Assembly: GCA_022842305.1 (NCBI GenBank)
Contig: JALHPY010000008.1
Span: 1 to 55,960 of the forward strand
Reading direction: 5' to 3'
Origin: Rubrivivax sp.
GTDB taxonomy: Bacteria; Pseudomonadota; Gammaproteobacteria; Burkholderiales; Burkholderiaceae_C
Length of the DNA stretch: 55,960 bases
The notes under the pieces were generated by a model. The model worked only from the letters and a program-made list of their open reading frames with translations, was not told the DNA's origin and ran no database searches. Of the stretch, positions 52,472 through 55,960 are shown one piece after another; the first letter of the stretch is position 1, and every line of letters starts with the position of its first letter. The position numbers and the translations under genes were made by a program.

Positions 52472-54178
52472 GTGGCCCCGCCCATGCCCGCGATACCCGT
52501 CCCCCGCTTCGACCAGTTCTACCGCCACGCCGAGCTGACCGCCCTGCTGCAGGACTTTGTCGCTGCGGCGCCGCAACTGGTGGCGCTGCAGTCCATCGGC
52601 AAGAGCTGGGAAGGGCGCGACATCTGGCTGCTCACGGTCACCCGGCAGGGCAGCGGCAGCGACCGCGACAAGCCGGCGCTGTGGATAGACGGCAACATCC
52701 ACGCCGCCGAGCTGACCGCCTGCACCGCCTGCCTGTACTGGCTGCACCAGCTGGTGTCGGGCTACGAGGGCGACGCCACCATCCGCCACCTGCTGGACAC
52801 GCGCACCGTCTACATCGTGCCGCGCCTGAACCCCGACGGCGCCGAGCTGGCCCTGTTGCCGAGGCCGCGGCAGATCCGCTCGTCCACCCGGCCCTACCCT
52901 TTTGACGAGGCGCCGGTCGAGGGCCTGAGCATCGAAGACGTGGACGGCGACGGCCGCGTGCTGCAGATGCGCGTGCCCGACCCGCACGGCGCCTACAAGA
53001 AGCACGCCGAAGACCCGCGCCTGATGGTGGCGCGCGAGCCGGGCGAATTCGGCGGCGAGTACTACCGGCTGATCCCCGAAGGCACGTTGAAGAACTTCGA
53101 CGGCCTGCAGATCACCGCCAACCCCGACCGCGAGGGCCTGGACCTCAACCGCAACTTCCCCTCGGGCTGGCGCCAGGAGCACGAGCAACTCGGCGCCGGC
53201 CCCTACCCCACCAGCGAGCCCGAGGTGCGGGCCATGGTCGACTTCATCACCGGCCACCCCAACATCGGCGCCGCGGTCAGCTTCCACACCCACAGCGGCG
53301 TGATCCTGCGGCCCATGGGCACGTGCAGCGACGACGACATGACGCCCGAGGACCTGTGGACCTACAAGCGCTTCTCGGACATCGGCGCCAAGCTCACCGG
53401 CTACCCCGCACTGAGCATCTGGCACGACTTCAGGTACCACCCCAAGCAGGTGATCACCGGCACGCAGGACTGGCTGTACGAGCACCTGGGCGCGCTGTTC
53501 TGGGTGGTGGAGATCTGGTCGCCCAACAAGGAAGCCGGCATCACCGACTACAAGTGGATCGACTGGTACCGCGAACACCCGGTGGCCGACGACCTGAAGC
53601 TGCTGAAGTGGAGCGACGAGCACTGCGACGGCCAGGCCTACGTGGCCTGGTACGCCTGGCGCCACCCGCAGCTGGGCATGGTGGAGCTGGGCGGCTGGGA
53701 CAAGCAGAATTTCTGGCGCAACCCGCCGCCGGCGCTGCGCGAGCGCGAGGCGGCGCGCTTCCCGGCCTGGCTGCAGCAGATCGCGCTGTCGCTGCCGCGG
53801 CTGGAGGTGCTGCGCGCCGAGGTGCGCGCCCTGGGCGAAGACAGCTGGCGCATCCGCTTTGCGGTGGCCAACGCCGGCTGGCTGCCGGCCTACATCACCC
53901 AGCGCGCGCTGGAACGCAAGACCGCGCGCGGTACCGTCTTCAACATCCACCTGCCGCCGGGCGTGAGCCTGATCAGCGGGCGCGAACGCGAGATCGGCGC
54001 ACACCTGGAAGGCCATGCGCCCAAGACCTCGCAGCAGGCCTTCCTGCCCAGCCGCGAACTCACCGCCGACCGCGCCGTGGTCGAGTGGGTGGTGCGCGGC
54101 GCGCGCGGCACGGCCATCGCGCTGTCGGCCACGGCCGACCGGGCCGGGACGGTGCGCACGTCGGTGACGCTGGACTGA
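52472..54178 (+). CDS. M14 family zinc carboxypeptidase
   Basis: 568 aa from GTG 52472; an ATG at 52484 is equally possible. No signal peptide. Zinc ligands of the M14 type: GNIHAAE (HxxE) and the later His in VSFHTHSG; substrate-binding Arg/Asn in DLNRNFPSGW; the catalytic-Glu region lies near FWVVEIWSPN. The C-terminal 150 residues form an extra beta-rich domain (IRFAVANAGWLPAYITQRALE) unlike digestive carboxypeptidases. Cytosolic or unconventionally exported peptidase; substrate unknown. Confidence 0.9.
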   Translation: MAPPMPAIPVPRFDQFYRHAELTALLQDFVAAAPQLVALQSIGKSWEGRDIWLLTVTRQGSGSDRDKPALWIDGNIHAAELTACTACLYWLHQLVSGYEGDATIRHLLDTRTVYIVPRLNPDGAELALLPRPRQIRSSTRPYPFDEAPVEGLSIEDVDGDGRVLQMRVPDPHGAYKKHAEDPRLMVAREPGEFGGEYYRLIPEGTLKNFDGLQITANPDREGLDLNRNFPSGWRQEHEQLGAGPYPTSEPEVRAMVDFITGHPNIGAAVSFHTHSGVILRPMGTCSDDDMTPEDLWTYKRFSDIGAKLTGYPALSIWHDFRYHPKQVITGTQDWLYEHLGALFWVVEIWSPNKEAGITDYKWIDWYREHPVADDLKLLKWSDEHCDGQAYVAWYAWRHPQLGMVELGGWDKQNFWRNPPPALREREAARFPAWLQQIALSLPRLEVLRAEVRALGEDSWRIRFAVANAGWLPAYITQRALERKTARGTVFNIHLPPGVSLISGREREIGAHLEGHAPKTSQQAFLPSRELTADRAVVEWVVRGARGTAIALSATADRAGTVRTSVTLD

Positions 54179-54185
54179 GGCCGGC

Positions 54186-54770
54186 TCAGGCCCTTTCGAA
54201 GCGGAACACTGCCACGCTGGCCATCAGGTTGGGCCAGCGCCGCACCACGGCACCCTTGTGCAGGCCGAAGGCGTCGGTGACGCCCAGGCCGCACTTGCCG
54301 GCCAGCACCTCGAAATCGGCAAAGGTGCCGACGCGGATGTTGGGCGTGTCGTACCACTGGTAGGGCAGGCGCCGCGTCACCGGCATGCGCCCGCCCAGCA
54401 CGTGCAGGCGGTTGGGCCAGTGCGCGAAGTTGGGAAAGCTGACGATGCCGATGCGGCCCACGCGCGCCGTCTCGCGCAGCATCTTTTCGGTGTTGCGCAG
54501 GTGCTGCAGGGTGTCCAGCTGCAGCACCACGTCGAAGCTGTGGTCGTCGAAGAGGGCCAGCCCTTCCTCGAGGTTGAGCTGGATGACGTTGACGCCGCGC
54601 TCCACGCAGGCGTGCACGTCGGCGTCGGCGATCTCGATGCCGTAGCCGCTGCAGCCCTTGTGCTTTTGCAGCCAGGCCAGCAGCTCGCCGCTGCCGCAGC
54701 CCAGGTCGAGCACGCGGCTGCCGGCCGGCACCATCTGGGCGATGACTTCGAGTTCGCGCTTTTCAGACAT
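54186..54770 (-). CDS. metW: Methionine biosynthesis protein MetW
   Basis: 194 aa. SAM-methyltransferase-like fold: RVLDLGCGSGELLAWLQKHKGCSGYGIEIAD, FDVVLQLDTLQHLRNTEKMLRETARVG and the MetW-typical VSFPNFAHWPNRLHVLGGRMPVT, PYQWYDTPNIRVGTFADFEVL. It directly follows metX (5 bp gap), as in nearly all Betaproteobacteria, and is needed for full MetX activity. Confidence 0.96.
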   Translation of the reverse strand: MSEKRELEVIAQMVPAGSRVLDLGCGSGELLAWLQKHKGCSGYGIEIADADVHACVERGVNVIQLNLEEGLALFDDHSFDVVLQLDTLQHLRNTEKMLRETARVGRIGIVSFPNFAHWPNRLHVLGGRMPVTRRLPYQWYDTPNIRVGTFADFEVLAGKCGLGVTDAFGLHKGAVVRRWPNLMASVAVFRFERA

Positions 54771-54775
54771 GGTGC

Positions 54776-55900
54776 TCAGACATCCTGCGCCACCCGATCG
54801 AAGTAGGCGCGCATCACGCCGTGGTAGCGCGGGTCTTCCAGCAGAAAGGCATCGTGGCCGTGCGGCGCGGCGATCTCGGCGTAGCTCACGGCGATGCGGT
54901 TGTCGACCAGGGCCTTGACGAGCTCGCGGCTGCGCGCGGGCGAAAAGCGCCAGTCGGTGGTGAAGCTCACCAGCAGAAAGCGGTGATCCCGCGCCCCGGC
55001 AAAGGCGCGCGCCAGGTCGCCACCGTGGTCGCGCGCGGGGTCGAAGTAGTCCAGCGCGCGCGTGATCAGCAGGTAGGTGTTGGCGTCGAAGTACTCGCTG
55101 AACTTGTCGCCCTGGTGTCGCAGGTAGCTTTCGATCTGGAACTCGATGGCCTGGGTGCTGTAGCCCAGCTCGGCGGCCTTGAGCTCGCGCCCGAACTTGG
55201 CCTCCATCGAGTCGTCCGACAGGTAGGTGATGTGGCCGATCATGCGCGCCACGCGCAGGCCACGCTTGGGCAGCACGCCGTGGGCGTAGAAGTGGCCGCC
55301 GTGGAAATCGGGGTCGGTGATGATGGCGCGCCGCGCCACTTCATTGAAGGCGATGTTCTGCGCCGACAGGTTGGGCGCCGTGGCCACCGCGATGCAGTGG
55401 CGTACGCGCGCCGGGTGGCGCAGCGTCCAGGCCAGCGCCTGCATGCCGCCCAGGCTGCCGCCCAGCACGGCGGCCAGTTGCGTGATGCCCAGGCGCGTCA
55501 TCAGTCGCGCCTGCGCGTCGACCCAGTCTTCCACCGTGACCACCGGAAAGTCGGCGCCGTAGACGCGGCCGGTGGCGGGGTTGGTGTGCATGGGCCCGGT
55601 GGAGCCGAAGCACGAGCCCGGGTTGTTGACGCCGATGACGAAGAAGCGGTCGGTGTCCAGCGGCTTGCCCGGGCCCACCAGGTTGTCCCACCAGCCCAGG
55701 CTGCCGTCCTCGTATTCGCCGGCCACGTGGTGGCTGGCGTTGAGCGCGTGGCACACCAGCACCGCGTTGCTCTTGTCGGCGTTGAGCTGGCCGTAGGTCT
55801 CGTAGACCAGGGTGTAGTCGGCCAGCGCCGCGCCGCTGCGCAGCGGCAGCGGCTCGCCGAAGTGCATCTGCTGCGGTGTGACGCGTCCCAGTGAGGCCAT
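54776..55900 (-). CDS. metX: Homoserine O-acyltransferase
   Basis: 374 aa from the ATG at 55900 ([23 protein letters not shown]). Alpha/beta-hydrolase fold with nucleophile Ser in [11 protein letters not shown], Asp in [11 protein letters not shown] and His in [10 protein letters not shown]. It activates homoserine for methionine synthesis. MetX enzymes partnered by MetW in Betaproteobacteria are often succinyl- rather than acetyltransferases, so the acyl donor is left open. First gene of metXW; no SAM riboswitch is recognisable in the short visible leader. Confidence 0.95.
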   Translation of the reverse strand: MASLGRVTPQQMHFGEPLPLRSGAALADYTLVYETYGQLNADKSNAVLVCHALNASHHVAGEYEDGSLGWWDNLVGPGKPLDTDRFFVIGVNNPGSCFGSTGPMHTNPATGRVYGADFPVVTVEDWVDAQARLMTRLGITQLAAVLGGSLGGMQALAWTLRHPARVRHCIAVATAPNLSAQNIAFNEVARRAIITDPDFHGGHFYAHGVLPKRGLRVARMIGHITYLSDDSMEAKFGRELKAAELGYSTQAIEFQIESYLRHQGDKFSEYFDANTYLLITRALDYFDPARDHGGDLARAFAGARDHRFLLVSFTTDWRFSPARSRELVKALVDNRIAVSYAEIAAPHGHDAFLLEDPRYHGVMRAYFDRVAQDV

Positions 55901-55909
55901 GAATGACGA

Positions 55910-55941
55910 AACCCGGCGCCGCTGCAAGCGGGCACCGGGTT
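55910..55941 (-). terminator. Terminator-like hairpin upstream of metX
   Basis: AACCCGG / CCGGGTT arms with an inner CGCT/AGCG stem, ending in TTT on the minus strand ten bases before the metX ATG. It probably closes a minus-strand gene beyond the right edge, or forms part of the metX leader. Confidence 0.5.
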
Positions 55942-55960
55942 GGCGGCGTCCCCTTTTAGC

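Noticed and set aside
50378-54016. 1212-codon minus-strand open frame
   Set aside because: It lies antisense across three well-supported genes (flavoprotein, amidotransferase, carboxypeptidase) and its product is low-complexity His/Gln/Arg-rich.
55901-55960. SAM riboswitch before metX
   Set aside because: Only about 60 bases of leader are visible and they form one terminator-like hairpin without SAM-box features.

Overview
The window looks like chromosomal DNA from a high-GC betaproteobacterium of the order Burkholderiales, most like the Leptothrix / Rubrivivax / Roseateles / Sphaerotilus group. The basis is the very GC-rich third codon positions, the metX-metW pair, the lptA-lptB-rpoN run, a Burkholderia/Bordetella-like Fur box, a PEP-CTERM protein and a CarH/LitR light cluster. 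This assignment is an inference from gene content and style; there is no rRNA in the window. Nearly every base is coding, there is no tRNA or rRNA gene, and I found no intact insertion sequence, prophage or CRISPR array.

Left part (1-12616). An iron(III) ABC permease (left-truncated) and a Fur-controlled iron-binding protein converge on a gene lodged between them. That gene encodes TIR - coiled linker - one membrane segment - a caspase fold whose two halves are in reversed order and which lacks both catalytic residues. Next come a metallophosphoesterase, a TetR regulator, a YegD-type Hsp70, two TPR proteins, a YecA/YgfB protein, a strongly folded gene-free stretch (8045-8630) that may hold a small RNA and a broken csbD-like gene, a PEP-CTERM exoprotein with a possible sigma-54 promoter, and mmsA.

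Middle (12902-22689). A two-partner secretion pair: tpsB (outer-membrane TpsB/FhaC pore) followed by tpsA, an 8.1-kb gene for a filamentous-haemagglutinin-type exoprotein with autotransporter-type and YDG/MBG repeats and an apparently catalytically intact caspase domain at its C-terminus. So two very different caspase-fold proteins lie within 20 kb.

22798-32108 is a light/oxidative-stress lipid island. A CarH/LitR-type adenosyl-B12 photoreceptor repressor and a di-iron acyl-ACP-desaturase-like protein run leftward. A tightly overlapping operon of eight genes runs rightward: FAD oxidoreductase, DUF1365, cyclopropane-fatty-acid-synthase family methylase, chalcone-isomerase-like, MFS carrier, DUF3833 lipoprotein, SDR and NTF2-like. 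The 560-bp leader between them carries a palindrome over a -10 box, a short open frame, competing hairpins and a terminator, which together resemble an attenuator.

Right part (32105-55960) is mostly housekeeping: TonB-C-like protein, CorA, a conserved unknown, an RlmL-type RNA methyltransferase, rpoN, lptB, lptA, dsbA, a SPOR protein, argS, a kinase-cNMP sensor fusion, psiF, three tandem Hsp20 genes behind a sigma-32-type promoter, a LysR regulator divergent from a type II haloacid dehalogenase plus malate synthase G (a plausible haloacetate-to-malate route), a DksA-like protein, a geranylgeranyl-reductase-family flavoprotein, a class II glutamine amidotransferase, an M14 carboxypeptidase, metW and metX.
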